64,000 bases of DNA from Flavobacterium alkalisoli. Its GTDB lineage: Bacteria > Bacteroidota > Bacteroidia > Flavobacteriales > Flavobacteriaceae. The position numbers were made by a program, and so were the translations under genes. Of this stretch, positions 46,364-58,178 are shown one piece after another. Under the pieces are notes generated by a model. That model ran no database searches and had not been told where the DNA came from. It saw only the letters and a program-made list of their open reading frames with translations. The stretch covers positions 62,001 to 126,000 of the forward strand of contig NZ_CP042831.1 in assembly GCF_008000935.1 (NCBI RefSeq). The letters are read 5' to 3'. The first letter of the stretch is position 1; each line of letters starts with the position of its first letter.

Positions 46364-47353
46364 ATGAAACTTCGCTGGTACTTTCTTTTCATTGCTTCTT
46401 TATCATGCTTATTATCCTGCAACCAAACCACAAAAAAGGAAATTCATATTGATAACACCGAAATCAAAACTGAAAGCACAACCAACAACAGTGACAGTCT
46501 TGCCAAAAGACTAAATGATTCTATCAAACTGGAATCTTATTACGAATGGAGAAAAGATATAAAAACCATAGAGTCGTTGCACGGTAATTCATCCCCCCTT
46601 ACCCAATGGGAAAAAGAAAAGGATACTTTGATGATTAATGAACTCCTAGCCCAATACCCCGATTTACTTACATTATACCAATACAACGACAACTCTTTAG
46701 ATGAACTGAAAAAAGATTTACACTTTGTTGATGTAAACGGAGATAAACATAACGACATTATTTTTCAGGGTAACTCAGGTGGCGAATCAGAAATGACCTC
46801 AATCTATCTTAGTGATGGATATACCTTCGAGAAAATTTTTAGTGAATACCAATATATTGAAAACTTACAGTTTGATGATAACAAACTCATTTCTTTTGAG
46901 ATGTTTTCCCCTGGATGTTGTGCAGATCCGCAAATAGTTATTTTTGATTATGAGGTAAGCCACAACAATCATACTATGTCATTTAATATTAAAAAGGCAC
47001 GAGGATATTTAGATTATACCGAAGCTCCTACAGATATGCTCAAAGAACCTGTTTTCTTTGCCATAACTAAAGAAACTGTTCCTGTTCGCTGTGACAGTTA
47101 TGTTCTTGATGATACCCCTAACCCTGAATTTGAAGGATATGGTAATCAAGGGAATAGTATTGCCGACATAACAAAAGGAAAAGTGGGACAGGCAATTGCA
47201 TATAAAACATCAAACTCTCAGGAATGGATTTTCGCATTATTACCCTGTGAAGACAGCAACTATGAATATTACAGTCTTAATGACAAAAGCAGCACTTCTT
47301 ATACTAAAGAAATGTATTGCTGGCTATTAAAATCTGAAACTGATCTAAAATAA
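46364..47353 (+). CDS. Putative lipoprotein, function unknown
   Basis: 329 aa. A type II signal peptide with lipobox LLSC makes C19 the lipidated residue. A charged, Ser/Thr-rich linker follows (about 20-50). Around residue 125 the motif VDVNGDKHNDIIFQG looks like a VCBS/FG-GAP calcium-binding loop. A CC pair (PGCCADPQ) near 185 may form disulphides. The C-terminal 70 residues (KGKVGQAIAYKTSNSQEWIFALLP) may be SH3-like. I do not recognise a family. It leads a three-gene run with an M50/TPR protein (17-bp gap) and a small exported protein, inserted between mutL and rpoC. Confidence 0.75.
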   Translation: MKLRWYFLFIASLSCLLSCNQTTKKEIHIDNTEIKTESTTNNSDSLAKRLNDSIKLESYYEWRKDIKTIESLHGNSSPLTQWEKEKDTLMINELLAQYPDLLTLYQYNDNSLDELKKDLHFVDVNGDKHNDIIFQGNSGGESEMTSIYLSDGYTFEKIFSEYQYIENLQFDDNKLISFEMFSPGCCADPQIVIFDYEVSHNNHTMSFNIKKARGYLDYTEAPTDMLKEPVFFAITKETVPVRCDSYVLDDTPNPEFEGYGNQGNSIADITKGKVGQAIAYKTSNSQEWIFALLPCEDSNYEYYSLNDKSSTSYTKEMYCWLLKSETDLK

Positions 47354-47370
47354 CTTAAAATGCCATTTTG

Positions 47371-48534
47371 ATGAAAAATTTTTTACTTCCATTATATCTT
47401 TTTATCCATTTGAGTATCTTATTAATTATTATTCTTCATGAGATGGGACATGCCATGTTTGCTGTTTTATTTTCTAATAAAGAAGCAACTATTTATCTGG
47501 GCTCACACGGCAATCAAAAAAAGAGTTTAAACTTTAAGATTGGACTTTTCAATTTTTACATTAAAAAAAATATATTTAAATGGAGCGGAGGACTATGCAA
47601 AAATGGGGGTGAAATGAATTTTTATCAATCCGCAATATATCTATTGGCCGGACCTCTTTTACCCTTATTGACAGGTATATTGTTACTATTTATATCAAGA
47701 AAATATAATAGTGAATATTTTTATGGTTTTTCATTCGTTTTTACCGGGATGAGTTTTTTGAGCCTTGTACAAAATCTTTACCCTAAAAAAAACGGAATAA
47801 GCCTAAAAAGCGGAGCTATTATACCTAACGATGGCTACTCACTAGTCAGATTGTTTCGATATAAAAAAAGATACCCTGAATATGTTAAAGCTATCAATCT
47901 TTTCAATGAAAAAAAATACAGTGAGGGTGTTTTAATTTTTAAAGATCTTATAGACAAAGGACTCAACGACGACAATATTATTAAAGTAGCCATAGGTTCT
48001 GCCCTTATGTCAAAAAACTATAAAATTGCAGAACAAATTATTAATGAATATGGAGATAGCATAGAACCTGATGCTAATCATTACATCAATATGGGTTATT
48101 TCTATTCAATCATGGAAAATCATGATAAGGCAATGGAATACTATTCTAAATCACTTAAATTAAATAAAAGTTGGCATGCTTATAACAATATTGGCTATCA
48201 CCTAAACCTTTCTGGTAATTATACCGAAGCTCTTGGTTATTTTGACAAGGCCATAGCTATAAATCCACATGCATATCCGTTTAATAATCGTGGACTGGCA
48301 AAAATTAAATTAGGCAACGTTGAAGAAGGCCTTGCCGACCTTGAACATGGACATACACTGGACCCAGAAAATTCGTATTATTATAAAAATAAAGGAATTT
48401 ATTATTATGATCTAAACGAATACTCTAAAGCTCTTGAGCATTTTAAAAAGGCCAAGGAAATGGATGCAGATACCTATAAAATTGATTTTGACATTGAACA
48501 AGCAGAACAGCAATTTGCAAAACTAAATATATGA
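47371..48534 (+). CDS. M50-type membrane metallopeptidase fused to TPR repeats
   Basis: 387 aa from the ATG at 47371; the preceding TTG is less likely. The first membrane helix carries the zinc motif HEMGH (H23, E24, H27). A second conserved element, LLAGPLLPLLTG near 88-99, resembles the AGP motif of site-2-protease relatives, but no NxxPxxxLDG motif is evident. Further hydrophobic segments run to about 135. From about 230 to 385 there are at least four TPR units (for example YYSKSLKLNKSWHAYNNIGY). M50 enzymes cleave substrates within the membrane; a TPR tail would recruit a partner. It shares four bases (ATGA) with the following gene. Function unknown. Confidence 0.8.
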   Translation: MKNFLLPLYLFIHLSILLIIILHEMGHAMFAVLFSNKEATIYLGSHGNQKKSLNFKIGLFNFYIKKNIFKWSGGLCKNGGEMNFYQSAIYLLAGPLLPLLTGILLLFISRKYNSEYFYGFSFVFTGMSFLSLVQNLYPKKNGISLKSGAIIPNDGYSLVRLFRYKKRYPEYVKAINLFNEKKYSEGVLIFKDLIDKGLNDDNIIKVAIGSALMSKNYKIAEQIINEYGDSIEPDANHYINMGYFYSIMENHDKAMEYYSKSLKLNKSWHAYNNIGYHLNLSGNYTEALGYFDKAIAINPHAYPFNNRGLAKIKLGNVEEGLADLEHGHTLDPENSYYYKNKGIYYYDLNEYSKALEHFKKAKEMDADTYKIDFDIEQAEQQFAKLNI

Positions 48535-49064
48535 GAATATTTATTTTACTTACCTCCCTTTGTATTTCAAGTATTGCCACCGCACAAAACACAACTGATT
48601 TAAATAACTTTTTCAATCAGCTTAGTACTGAAAGACACTATAAAATAAAACGTATTGAAGAAAAAAAGATTGAAATAGACACTTTCGAACTGATATTTCT
48701 AGATAAGGAACATATTAAAAAGTATATATCCGATGATGATATAGAATATTTCAGGAAACAAATCATGACCCCTGGTGATACGCTATGGCAAAAATCTGAG
48801 TTAAAGGATTTCAAACTACTAAACAAAAAAACTATTAAAAGGATTAGTCACAGGACTATGAAGAGAATGCGTATTTTTCCTAAAAGTAATTTTTATTATT
48901 CTTTTTCAGCCCCTATTTTCTCCCTCAGCGGAGAATATGCTCTCATTGAGGAGAGATTTCATTGCGGACTAATGTGTGCTGAGTTTAGCCTTAGTATATA
49001 CCGAAAAGACCCTTATACAAAGGAATGGAAGAAATTTATAGCGGTTTTTTCTGCAAGTTCTTAA
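48531..49064 (+). CDS. Small exported protein, function unknown
   Basis: 177 aa. A signal peptide (about 1-18) ends in ATAQ. The mature part is basic and rich in Lys/Ile (KIKRIEEKKIEID), with two Cys near the C-terminus (HCGLMCAEF) in a strand-rich segment (about 125-170). No family is recognised. The start overlaps the M50/TPR gene by four bases, so it is co-translated and probably works with it, for example as a substrate or a partner. A bidirectional terminator follows. Confidence 0.7.
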   Translation: MRIFILLTSLCISSIATAQNTTDLNNFFNQLSTERHYKIKRIEEKKIEIDTFELIFLDKEHIKKYISDDDIEYFRKQIMTPGDTLWQKSELKDFKLLNKKTIKRISHRTMKRMRIFPKSNFYYSFSAPIFSLSGEYALIEERFHCGLMCAEFSLSIYRKDPYTKEWKKFIAVFSASS

Positions 49065-49078
49065 AAATATTAAATAAA

Positions 49079-49104
49079 AAAACCCACTCTAACGAGTGGG
49101 TTTT
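49079..49104. terminator. Bidirectional terminator between the accessory operon and the rpoBC operon
   Basis: AAAACCCACTC and GAGTGGGTTTT are perfect 11-bp arms with a 4-base loop; A- and T-runs flank both sides. It closes the plus-strand M50 operon and the minus-strand DUF3467/rpoC transcript. Confidence 0.9.
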
Positions 49105-49113
49105 GCTTTTATA

Positions 49114-49425
49114 TTAAGCCTGACCTGCAGGCCCAAAACTCAAAGGAAGCGGCGGTTGTTCCGTTTCGCTTATCGGGCCGTGAGCGGCTTCAAAGCGCTG
49201 GATATTCTCGCCTAGTGCCTTAAGCAGCCTTTTGGCATGCTGAGGCGTTAATACAATTCGTGATTTAACTTTAGCTTTAGGCACGCCTGGCATAATGGTT
49301 ACAAAGTCCACTACAAACTCAGAAGCTGAGTGGTTTATAATTGCCAGGTTAGAATAGATACCTTCAGCTGTTTTTTCATCCAGTTCAATATTTATTTGTC
49401 CCGGTTGCTGTTTTTGATCACTCAT
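49114..49425 (-). CDS. DUF3467 domain-containing protein
   Basis: 103 aa. The core YSNLAIINHSASEFVVDF and IMPGVPKAKVKSRIVLTPQHAKRLL match the DUF3467 family. The protein is soluble, without signal peptide, and ends in a Pro-rich tail. It begins 5 bp after the rpoC stop codon and is thus the last gene of the rpoBC operon, a typical place in Bacteroidota. Function unknown; linkage suggests a role tied to transcription. Confidence 0.9.
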   Translation of the reverse strand: MSDQKQQPGQINIELDEKTAEGIYSNLAIINHSASEFVVDFVTIMPGVPKAKVKSRIVLTPQHAKRLLKALGENIQRFEAAHGPISETEQPPLPLSFGPAGQA

Positions 49426-49430
49426 TTGTA

Positions 49431-52400
49431 TTAGTAATTAAATTCCTCTTTAGGAGTTAGTAATTCATTATACTCTTCTTTAGAACCTACGATAATGTTA
49501 TCATAATCCCTCATACCTGTACCAGCAGGTATTCTGTGTCCTACAATAACGTTCTCTTTAAGTCCTTCAAGTCCGTCAACCTTACCAGCTACTGCTGCCT
49601 CGTTAAGTACTTTTGTAGTTTCCTGGAACGATGCTGCAGAGATGAACGATTTAGTTTGAAGCGATGCTCTTGTAATACCCTGAAGTATTGGAGTAGCAGT
49701 TGCCGGAACAACGTCTCTTGCCACAACAAGGTTTTTGTCACCACGCTTAAGGATTGAATTCTCATCCCTTAACTCACGAGGAGTAATGATCTGACCCGGT
49801 TTAAGGGTATCAGAATCACCAGCATCTTCAACAACTTTCATTCCGTAAAGTTTATCATTCTCAACGATAAAGTCGCTAGTATGAGCTAACTGATCTTCTA
49901 AGAATAATGTATCTCCCGGATCTTCAATCTTCACTTTACGCATCATCTGACGGATAACAACCTCAAAGTGCTTATCGTTGATTTTTACACCCTGTAGTCG
50001 GTAAACTTCCTGAATCTCATTTACAAGGTACTGCTGTACTGCAGAAGGCCCCTGTATTCTTAAGATATCGTCCGGAGTAATAGCACCGTCTGAAAGTGGC
50101 ATACCCGCTTTCACGTAGTCATTCTCCTGAACAAGTATCTGGTTAGAAAGTTTTACAAGATATTTCTTGATCTCACCAAATTTAGACTCAATTACAATCT
50201 CACGGTTACCTCTCTTGATCTTACCAAATGATACTACACCGTCAATTTCAGATACTACTGCCGGGTTAGAAGGGTTACGTGCTTCAAGAAGCTCGGTAAT
50301 CCTTGGTAAACCACCGGTAATATCACCCGCTTTAGATGAACGCCTAGGTATCTTAACAAGTACCTTACCAGCCTTAATCTTCTCACCGTTATCTACCATA
50401 AGGTGGGCACCTACCGGTAAGTTGTAAGAACGGATTAGTTCGCCATCATTTCCATAGATCAATAAAGTAGGGATTAATTTCTTATTCCTTGCTTCAGAGA
50501 TTACTTTCTCCTGGAATCCGGTCTGCTCATCGATCTCAACAATGAACGATTGTCCCTGCTCGATATCTTCATAAGCAATTTTACCGGTAAACTCAGATAT
50601 AATTACCCCGTTATAAGGGTCCCATTTACATATTACAGTACCTTCATCAACTAACTGACCGTCTTTCACATAGAAACTAGAACCGTAAGGGATGTTGTGT
50701 GTGTTTAAAACAATTCCGGTGTTCTCGTCAACAAGTTTTAACTCAGTAGAACGTGATACCACGATATCTACCTCATTACCTTCGCTGTCTTCACCTTTAA
50801 CTGTTTTAAGGTCTTCGATTTCAAGTCTACCACGGAATTTAGTGATGATGCTTGATTCCTCAGAAATGTTACCAGCGGTACCACCCACGTGGAACGTACG
50901 TAGTGTAAGCTGTGTACCCGGCTCACCAATTGACTGTGCTGCAATAACACCTACTGCCTCACCTTTTTGTGTCATTTTAGCTGTAGCAAGGTTACGTCCG
51001 TAACATTTTGCACATATACCTTTAGGAGCCTCACATGTTAATGGAGAACGTACTTCTACGCTTTCAATTGGTGAAGCTGTAATAGCTCTAACTTCTGCTT
51101 CAGTAATCTGCTCACCAGCGTGAACAAGAACTTCTGAAGTAAGCGGATTGATAACATCCTGTAAAGCTACACGTCCTAATATTCTTTCTCCAAGAGATTC
51201 TACTACCTCTTCGTTTTTCTTAAGGGCAGTAACCTCAATACCTCTTAAAGTACCACAGTCTACAGAGTTTACAATAACGTCCTGAGAAACGTCATGCAGC
51301 CTCCTTGTAAGGTAACCCGCATCGGCAGTTTTAAGAGCCGTATCCGCAAGACCTTTACGAGCACCGTGAGTAGAGATAAAGTACTCAAGGATTGAAAGAC
51401 CTTCTTTAAAGTTTGATAAGATAGGGTTTTCGATAATCTCACCACCACCGGCAGTCGATTTCTTAGGCTTAGCCATCAAACCACGCATACCTGTTAACTG
51501 ACGAATCTGCTCCTTAGAACCCCTCGCCCCAGAGTCAAGCATCATGTACACCGAGTTGAAACCTTGCTGGTCTTCTCTAATGTTTTTCATTGCAAGCTCA
51601 GTAAGTAATGCGTTAGTAGAAGTCCATACGTCAATAACCTGGTTGTAACGCTCGTTATTGGTAATAAGACCCATGTTATAGTTCATGGAAATAGCATCTA
51701 CCTGCTCGTTTGCATCAGCGATAAGCTCCTCTTTTCTTGCAGGGATAATAATATCACCTAAGCTGAAAGAAAGACCACCTCTAAATGCGAAACGGTAACC
51801 CATATCTTTAATATTATCAAGGAAGGCAGCCGTTGTAGGTACATCGGTAGCATTTAAAATCTTACCGATAATATCCCTTAACGATTTTTTAGTTAATACC
51901 TCATTGATATATCCTGCTGCTTCAGGTACGACTTCGTTGAATAATACCCTACCTGCAGTAGTTTTTATAATTTGGTAAACAAGTTCACCTTCTTTGTTAA
52001 AGTCTTTAGCCCTAACTTTTACAGAAGCGTTAAGCTCTACTCTACCTTCGTTTAAAGCAATGTTTACTTCTTCAGCAGAATAGAAAGTAAGGCCTTCACC
52101 TAAAATCTTGTGCGTATCTGTAGACAAACGTTCTTTGGTCATATAGTAAAGACCAAGAACCATGTCCTGAGATGGTACAGTAATAGGCGCACCGTTAGCA
52201 GGGTTAAGTATGTTGTGTGAAGCAAGCATTAATAGCTGTGCCTCAAGAATAGCCTCCGGTCCTAGCGGTAAGTGAACCGCCATCTGGTCACCGTCAAAGT
52301 CGGCGTTAAACGCCGTACACACTAACGGGTGCAGCTGAATCGCTTTACCTTCAATAAGTTTAGGCTGGAATGCCTGAATACCTAAACGGTGAAGCGTAGG

Positions 52401-53729
52401 AGCACGGTTAAGTAATACAGGGTGTCCTTTAATTACGTTTTCAAGGATATCCCATACTACAGGCTCTTTTTTATCGATTATCTTTTTAGCCGATTTAACT
52501 GTTTTTACAATACCTCTTTCGATAAGCTTACGGATAACGAATGGTTTGTAAAGCTCAGCAGCCATATCTTTTGGAAGACCACACTCAAACAGTTTCATCT
52601 CAGGACCAACAACAATTACCGAACGTGCAGAATAGTCAACACGTTTACCAAGTAGGTTTTGACGGAAACGTCCCTGTTTACCTTTTAATGAATCTGAAAG
52701 CGATTTAAGCGGCCTGTTTGATTCTGTTTTAACAGCAGAAGCTTTTCTTGTGTTATCGAATAACGAGTCAACAGATTCCTGAAGCATACGTTTTTCGTTA
52801 CGAAGGATAACTTCCGGTGCTTTAATCTCCATTAATCTCTTAAGACGGTTGTTACGGATAATAACCCTTCTGTAAAGGTCATTAAGGTCAGACGTAGCAA
52901 AACGTCCACCATCAAGAGGTACTAACGGACGAAGCTCTGGCGGGATAACTGGTATAACTTTAAGAATCATCCACTCAGGGCGGTTTTCCCTGTTAAGGTT
53001 AGCCTCACGGAAAGATTCTACAACCTGTAATCTTTTAAGTGCTTCTGTTTTACGTTGTTTAGACGTTTCTGTATTTGCGCTGTGACGTAGGTCATAAGAT
53101 AACTGGTCAAGATCGATTCTTGCCAATAAATCCATAATACACTCAGCACCCATTTTAGCGATAAACTTGTTAGGGTCTGTATCGTCTAAGTATTGATTTT
53201 CCATCGGAAGAGAATCTGCAATATTCAGGTACTCCTCCTCTGTTAAAAAGTCTAGTTCTTTAAGCGCCTCCCCATCAGGACCCTTAGCAATACCCGGCTG
53301 GATAACCACATACCTTTCATAGTATATGATCATGTCTAATTTCTTAGACGGAAGGCCAAGAAGATAACCAATTTTGTTTGGTAATGAACGGAAGTACCAT
53401 ATGTGAGCAATAGGCACAACAAGATTGATGTGTCCTACTCTGTCACGACGTACTTTTTTCTCCGTAACCTCTACACCACAACGGTCACAAACGATTCCTT
53501 TATAACGGATTCTTTTGTATTTACCACAAGCACACTCAAAGTCTTTTACAGGACCAAAGATACGCTCACAGAAAAGTCCGTCCCTTTCCGGTTTGTGGGT
53601 ACGATAGTTAATGGTTTCCGGTTTTAACACCTCACCTCTTGATTCGGCAAGGATTGACTCCGGAGAAGCAAGACCTATCGAAATCTGGTTAAATCTTTTA
53701 ACGGTATTTTTATCTTTTAATCTCGTCAT
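49431..53729 (-). CDS. rpoC: DNA-directed RNA polymerase subunit beta'
   Basis: 1432 aa. The N-terminal zinc ribbon [20 protein letters not shown] lies near 66-85, the catalytic Mg-binding loop [12 protein letters not shown] near 470 and the second zinc site [15 protein letters not shown] near 900. The trigger-loop and jaw regions are complete and the length is normal for Bacteroidota. It forms the RNA polymerase core with RpoB. It lies 72 bp behind rpoB, with a hairpin in the gap, and 5 bp before the DUF3467 gene. Confidence 0.98.
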   Translation of the reverse strand: MTRLKDKNTVKRFNQISIGLASPESILAESRGEVLKPETINYRTHKPERDGLFCERIFGPVKDFECACGKYKRIRYKGIVCDRCGVEVTEKKVRRDRVGHINLVVPIAHIWYFRSLPNKIGYLLGLPSKKLDMIIYYERYVVIQPGIAKGPDGEALKELDFLTEEEYLNIADSLPMENQYLDDTDPNKFIAKMGAECIMDLLARIDLDQLSYDLRHSANTETSKQRKTEALKRLQVVESFREANLNRENRPEWMILKVIPVIPPELRPLVPLDGGRFATSDLNDLYRRVIIRNNRLKRLMEIKAPEVILRNEKRMLQESVDSLFDNTRKASAVKTESNRPLKSLSDSLKGKQGRFRQNLLGKRVDYSARSVIVVGPEMKLFECGLPKDMAAELYKPFVIRKLIERGIVKTVKSAKKIIDKKEPVVWDILENVIKGHPVLLNRAPTLHRLGIQAFQPKLIEGKAIQLHPLVCTAFNADFDGDQMAVHLPLGPEAILEAQLLMLASHNILNPANGAPITVPSQDMVLGLYYMTKERLSTDTHKILGEGLTFYSAEEVNIALNEGRVELNASVKVRAKDFNKEGELVYQIIKTTAGRVLFNEVVPEAAGYINEVLTKKSLRDIIGKILNATDVPTTAAFLDNIKDMGYRFAFRGGLSFSLGDIIIPARKEELIADANEQVDAISMNYNMGLITNNERYNQVIDVWTSTNALLTELAMKNIREDQQGFNSVYMMLDSGARGSKEQIRQLTGMRGLMAKPKKSTAGGGEIIENPILSNFKEGLSILEYFISTHGARKGLADTALKTADAGYLTRRLHDVSQDVIVNSVDCGTLRGIEVTALKKNEEVVESLGERILGRVALQDVINPLTSEVLVHAGEQITEAEVRAITASPIESVEVRSPLTCEAPKGICAKCYGRNLATAKMTQKGEAVGVIAAQSIGEPGTQLTLRTFHVGGTAGNISEESSIITKFRGRLEIEDLKTVKGEDSEGNEVDIVVSRSTELKLVDENTGIVLNTHNIPYGSSFYVKDGQLVDEGTVICKWDPYNGVIISEFTGKIAYEDIEQGQSFIVEIDEQTGFQEKVISEARNKKLIPTLLIYGNDGELIRSYNLPVGAHLMVDNGEKIKAGKVLVKIPRRSSKAGDITGGLPRITELLEARNPSNPAVVSEIDGVVSFGKIKRGNREIVIESKFGEIKKYLVKLSNQILVQENDYVKAGMPLSDGAITPDDILRIQGPSAVQQYLVNEIQEVYRLQGVKINDKHFEVVIRQMMRKVKIEDPGDTLFLEDQLAHTSDFIVENDKLYGMKVVEDAGDSDTLKPGQIITPRELRDENSILKRGDKNLVVARDVVPATATPILQGITRASLQTKSFISAASFQETTKVLNEAAVAGKVDGLEGLKENVIVGHRIPAGTGMRDYDNIIVGSKEEYNELLTPKEEFNY

Positions 53730-53767
53730 GATATGAATCTATCAATTATATTAAAAACGCTATAAAA

Positions 53768-53793
53768 GGGAATGGCGCCAAGGCACCACTCCC
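53768..53793 (-). terminator. Hairpin in the rpoB-rpoC gap, possible attenuator or processing site
   Basis: On the minus strand GGGAGTGGTGCC and GGCGCCATTCCC pair over 12 positions with two G-U wobbles, followed by CTTTTATAG. It looks like a weak terminator inside the operon. Confidence 0.5.
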
Positions 53794-53801
53794 ATGGAAA
53801 T

Positions 53802-56800
53802 TTATTCTTCTAATCTGATGTCTAGTCCAAGACCTTTAAGCTCGTGCATCAATACGTTGAATGATTCCGGCAATCCTGGTTCCGGCATGGTTTCACCCTT
53901 AACGATAGCCTCGTAAGTTTTAGCCCTACCAATTACGTCATCCGATTTAACAGTCAGTATCTCCCTTAAGGTACTAGAAGCACCATATGCCTCAAGAGCC
54001 CATACCTCCATCTCTCCAAAACGCTGACCACCAAACTGAGCTTTACCTCCAAGAGGCTGCTGAGTGATAAGCGAGTAAGGACCGATAGAACGTGCGTGCA
54101 TCTTATCATCTACCATGTGACCCAGTTTAAGCATGTAGATAACACCTACAGTTGCTGCCTGGTGGAAACGCTCTCCGGTACCACCATCATATAGATAAGT
54201 GTGACCAAAACGAGGTATTCCAGCCTCATCGGTAAGCTTGTTGATCTGATCAAGCGAAGCACCATCAAAAATAGGAGTAGCAAACTTCTTACCTAACTTC
54301 ATACCAGCCCATCCAAGAACAGTCTCATAAATCTGACCAATGTTCATACGAGATGGTACCCCTAGTGGGTTAAGAACGATATCTACCGGTGTTCCGTCTT
54401 CAAGGAATGGCATATCCTCCTGACGAACTATCTTAGCAACAATACCTTTGTTACCGTGACGACCCGCCATTTTATCACCCACTTTAAGCTTACGTTTCTT
54501 AGCGATGTAAACTTTAGCAAGTTTTAAAATTCCTGATGGAAGCTCATCCCCTACAGTAATAGTGAATTTCTCTCTTCTTAATGCACCCTGAAGGTCGTTC
54601 AGCTTAATTTTATAGTTGTGGATAAGGTCGTTAACCATAGCATTGGTTTCGTCATCCGTTGTCCACTGTCCTTTAGTTAAGTGAGCGAAATCTTCAACAG
54701 CATAAAGCATCTTCTGAGTATATTTCTTACCTTTTGGTAATACTTCCTCACCAAGATCATTCATTACTCCCTGAGAAGTTTTTCCGTTAACGATATTAAA
54801 TAACTTATCGATAAGTCTGTCTTTAAGCTCATTGAACTTAACTTCAAACTCCATTTCAAGTTTAGTTAAATCGTCTTTATCTTTTGTACGTTTGCGTTTA
54901 TCTTTTACTGCTCTCGCAAATAATTTCTTATCAAGAACAACACCATGTAATGATGGAGAAGCTTTTAATGAAGCATCCTTAACATCACCCGCTTTATCAC
55001 CAAAGATAGCTCTTAACAGCTTCTCTTCCGGTGTAGGGTCAGATTCTCCTTTAGGAGTAATCTTACCGATAAGGATATCACCAGGTTTAACTTCTGCACC
55101 AATCCTGATCATACCGTTCTCATCAAGATCTTTAGTAGCCTCTTCACTTACGTTAGGAATATCGTTGGTTAACTCTTCGTTACCTAATTTAGTATCCCTT
55201 ACCTCTAGTGAATAATCGTCTACGTGGATAGATGTAAAGATATCATCACGAACTACTTTTTCAGAAATTACAATCGCATCCTCAAAGTTGTAACCTTTCC
55301 AAGGCATGAATGCCACCTGAAGGTTTCTACCAAGAGCAAGCTCACCGTTTTGTGTTGCATAACCTTCACAAAGTACTTGTCCTTTTACAACTCTGTCACC
55401 TCTTCTAACGATAGGCTTAAGGTTGATACTTGTACTCTGGTTAGTTTTTCTGAACTTGATAAGTTTGTATGTTTTATCATCCGTATCAAAGCTTACGCTT
55501 CTCTCACGATCTGTTCTGTCATACTTAATAGTAATCTCATTTGCATCAACATACTCAACAACACCATTACCTTCGGCATTGATAAGTACCCTTGAATCTG
55601 ACGCTACCTGACGCTCAAGACCGGTACCAACGATAGGTGAATCAGGACGTAACAATGGTACGGCCTGACGCATCATGTTTGATCCCATCAACGCACGGTT
55701 AGCATCATCGTGCTCAAGGAATGGAATTAATGAAGCTGAAATTGAAGCGATCTGGTTAGGAGCAACGTCTGTATAATGTACTACAGATGGCTCAACAACC
55801 GGGAAGTCACCCTCCTCACGGGCAATAACCCTTTCGGCAGTGATATCACCTTTTTCATTCATCTCAATATTTGCCTGAGCAATAAGCTTACCTTCTTCTT
55901 CCTCTGCACTTAAATAAACCGGTTCTGACTCTAAATCAACTTTACCGTTTTCTACTTTACGGTAAGGTGTTTCAATAAAGCCCATTCCGTTTACTTTAGC
56001 ATAAACACCAAGAGAAGAGATCAAACCAATGTTTGGACCCTCCGGCGTTTCAATAGGACATAAACGTCCGTAATGCGTATAGTGAACGTCTCGCACTTCG
56101 AAACCTGCTCTCTCTCTCGAAAGACCACCAGGGCCTAATGCAGACAATCTTCTTTTGTGTGTAATCTCTGCTAATGGATTAGTCTGGTCCATAAACTGAG
56201 ATAGCTGGTTAGTACCAAAGAAAGAGTTGATAACTGACGACAATGTTTTAGCATTGATAAGGTCAATTGGTGTAAACACCTCGTTATCCCTAACGTTCAT
56301 ACGCTCTCTGATGGTTCTCGCCATACGCGCTAAACCAACGCCAAACTGAGCCGAAAGTTGTTCACCTACAGTTCTTACACGACGGTTTGATAAGTGGTCG
56401 ATATCATCAATCTCTGCTTTAGAGTTGATAAGCTCGATTAGATATTTAACGATAGTAATGATATCCTCTTTGGTAAGCACCTGCTTATCCATAGGAATAT
56501 CAAGATTTAGTTTTTTGTTCATTCTGTAACGACCAACTTCACCTAAGTTGTAACGCTGATCTGAGAAGAACAATTTATCTATAATGCCACGAGCCGTTTC
56601 CTCATCAGGCGGTTCTGCATTACGCAGCTGACGGTATATATGCTCAACAGCTTCTTTTTCTGAGTTTGTTGGGTCTTTCTGTAAAGTATTATGGATAATA
56701 GCATAATCTGCCTGATTATTATCCTCTTTGTGTAACAGAATAGATTTTACATTAGAATCAATGATCTCCTCAACATTATCTTTGTCGATAAGAGTATCCC

Positions 56801-57614
56801 TGTCTAATATAATCTCATTACGCTCAATAGACACTACCTCTCCTGTATCCTCATCCACAAAGTCTTCATGCCACGTGTTAAGAACACGAGCAGCAAGCCT
56901 TCTGCCTATATACTTCTTAAGACCGGTTTTAGAAACCTTAACCTCTTCAGCAAGGTCAAAAATTTCAAGGATGTCTTTATCCCTTTCAAAACCAATTGCT
57001 CTGAATAATGTTGTAACCGGTAACTTTTTCTTCCTGTCGATGTAAGCATACATCACATTGTTGATATCGGTTGCAAACTCAATCCAGGAACCTTTAAAAG
57101 GAATTACCCTTGCAGAATATAATTTTGTTCCGTTTGCGTGGAAGGATTGACCGAAGAAAACACCCGGTGATCTGTGTAACTGAGATACAACTACACGCTC
57201 TGCACCATTGATAACAAAAGTACCGCTAGGTGTCATATAAGGTATAGTACCTAAATATACGTCCTGTACAATTGTCTCAAAATCCTCATGCTCAGGGTCT
57301 GTACAGTACAGCTTTAACCTTGCCTTTAATGGCACGCTGTAAGTTAGCCCCCTGTCTATACACTCCTCAATTGTATACCTAGGCGGATCAACAAAGTAGT
57401 CAAGGAACTCCAGTACAAACTGATTTCTGGTATCAGTGATCGGAAAGTTTTCCATGAAGGTGTTATAAAGACCTTCGTTGCCTCTTTCGTCAGATTTAGT
57501 TTCAAGTTGAAAGAAATCCTTGAAAGACTTAACCTGAATATCCAGAAAGTCAGGGTACGCAGGAATGTTTTTCGTAGAGGCAAAATTTAATCTCTCAGTC
57601 TGATTTGTTATCAT
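53802..57614 (-). CDS. rpoB: DNA-directed RNA polymerase subunit beta
   Basis: 1270 aa from the ATG at 57614; the codon before it is TTG. Landmarks are the rifampicin-binding region ([45 protein letters not shown], near 485-530), GPNIGLI, and the C-terminal [24 protein letters not shown]. In the rifampicin pocket the usual wild-type residues ([19 protein letters not shown]) are present, so no resistance change is visible. It follows rplL after a gap with a strong hairpin, suggesting partial termination before rpoB. Confidence 0.98.
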   Translation of the reverse strand: MITNQTERLNFASTKNIPAYPDFLDIQVKSFKDFFQLETKSDERGNEGLYNTFMENFPITDTRNQFVLEFLDYFVDPPRYTIEECIDRGLTYSVPLKARLKLYCTDPEHEDFETIVQDVYLGTIPYMTPSGTFVINGAERVVVSQLHRSPGVFFGQSFHANGTKLYSARVIPFKGSWIEFATDINNVMYAYIDRKKKLPVTTLFRAIGFERDKDILEIFDLAEEVKVSKTGLKKYIGRRLAARVLNTWHEDFVDEDTGEVVSIERNEIILDRDTLIDKDNVEEIIDSNVKSILLHKEDNNQADYAIIHNTLQKDPTNSEKEAVEHIYRQLRNAEPPDEETARGIIDKLFFSDQRYNLGEVGRYRMNKKLNLDIPMDKQVLTKEDIITIVKYLIELINSKAEIDDIDHLSNRRVRTVGEQLSAQFGVGLARMARTIRERMNVRDNEVFTPIDLINAKTLSSVINSFFGTNQLSQFMDQTNPLAEITHKRRLSALGPGGLSRERAGFEVRDVHYTHYGRLCPIETPEGPNIGLISSLGVYAKVNGMGFIETPYRKVENGKVDLESEPVYLSAEEEEGKLIAQANIEMNEKGDITAERVIAREEGDFPVVEPSVVHYTDVAPNQIASISASLIPFLEHDDANRALMGSNMMRQAVPLLRPDSPIVGTGLERQVASDSRVLINAEGNGVVEYVDANEITIKYDRTDRERSVSFDTDDKTYKLIKFRKTNQSTSINLKPIVRRGDRVVKGQVLCEGYATQNGELALGRNLQVAFMPWKGYNFEDAIVISEKVVRDDIFTSIHVDDYSLEVRDTKLGNEELTNDIPNVSEEATKDLDENGMIRIGAEVKPGDILIGKITPKGESDPTPEEKLLRAIFGDKAGDVKDASLKASPSLHGVVLDKKLFARAVKDKRKRTKDKDDLTKLEMEFEVKFNELKDRLIDKLFNIVNGKTSQGVMNDLGEEVLPKGKKYTQKMLYAVEDFAHLTKGQWTTDDETNAMVNDLIHNYKIKLNDLQGALRREKFTITVGDELPSGILKLAKVYIAKKRKLKVGDKMAGRHGNKGIVAKIVRQEDMPFLEDGTPVDIVLNPLGVPSRMNIGQIYETVLGWAGMKLGKKFATPIFDGASLDQINKLTDEAGIPRFGHTYLYDGGTGERFHQAATVGVIYMLKLGHMVDDKMHARSIGPYSLITQQPLGGKAQFGGQRFGEMEVWALEAYGASSTLREILTVKSDDVIGRAKTYEAIVKGETMPEPGLPESFNVLMHELKGLGLDIRLEE

Positions 57615-57654
57615 CAATGGACAAAATTTTGATTAAAAAAGTTTAATAAGAAAG

Positions 57655-57717
57655 CGTATAATGTTATTATACGAAAAATGGTTTAGGCCTTTGAGAGATT
57701 TTCTCAAGGCCTAAACC
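57655..57717 (-). terminator. Hairpins between rplL and rpoB, likely attenuator
   Basis: GGTTTAGGCCTT and AAGGCCTAAACC (about 57680-57717) form a 12-bp stem extended by GAGA/TCTC with one bulge, followed on the minus strand by ATTTTTCG. Directly behind it CGTATAAT/ATTATACG (57655-57673) forms a second small hairpin in the rpoB leader. A partial terminator here would lower rpoBC relative to the ribosomal genes. Confidence 0.65.
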
Positions 57718-57740
57718 TAGGTTTTCAAACCGAAGTCTGC

Positions 57741-58115
57741 TTATTTAAGCTCAACTACAGCTCCAGCTTCTTCTAAAGATTTTTTAAGACCTTCAGCCTC
57801 GTCTTTAGCAACACCTTCTTTTACGTTTGCAGGAGCAGAATCTACAAGATCTTTAGCCTCTTTAAGACCTAGACCAGTAAGTTCTTTTACAGCTTTAACA
57901 ACAGCTAGTTTAGAAGCACCAGCGTCTTTAAGCACTACAGTGAATTCTGTTTGCTCAGCAGCAGCCTCAGCACCAGGACCAGCAGGACCAGCAACAGCTA
58001 CAGCAGCAGCTGCAGGCTCGATACCATACTCATCTTTTAATATTGTAGCTAGTTCGTTAACTTCTTTAACTGTTAAGTTAACTAATTGTTCTGCGAATTG
58101 TTTTAAATCTGCCAT
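57741..58115 (-). CDS. rplL: 50S ribosomal protein L7/L12
   Basis: 124 aa. The N-terminal dimerisation part ([22 protein letters not shown]), the Ala/Gly-rich hinge (near 35-52) and the C-terminal domain ([34 protein letters not shown]) are all present. It forms the ribosomal stalk that recruits translation factors such as EF-Tu, encoded upstream. It lies 63 bp behind rplJ. Confidence 0.97.
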   Translation of the reverse strand: MADLKQFAEQLVNLTVKEVNELATILKDEYGIEPAAAAVAVAGPAGPGAEAAAEQTEFTVVLKDAGASKLAVVKAVKELTGLGLKEAKDLVDSAPANVKEGVAKDEAEGLKKSLEEAGAVVELK

Positions 58116-58178
58116 TTTCTATCGTTTTAAATAGTTTTTAAAATATATAATTTATTAAGTGCGTACTCGCGTTGGTTA

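Noticed and set aside
49431..57614. Open frames antisense to rpoB and rpoC
   Set aside because: They overlap highly conserved genes in full and have no recognisable product.
57615..57617. TTG as the rpoB start
   Set aside because: It is the codon directly before ATG; the ATG at 57614 gives the usual MITNQTERL start.
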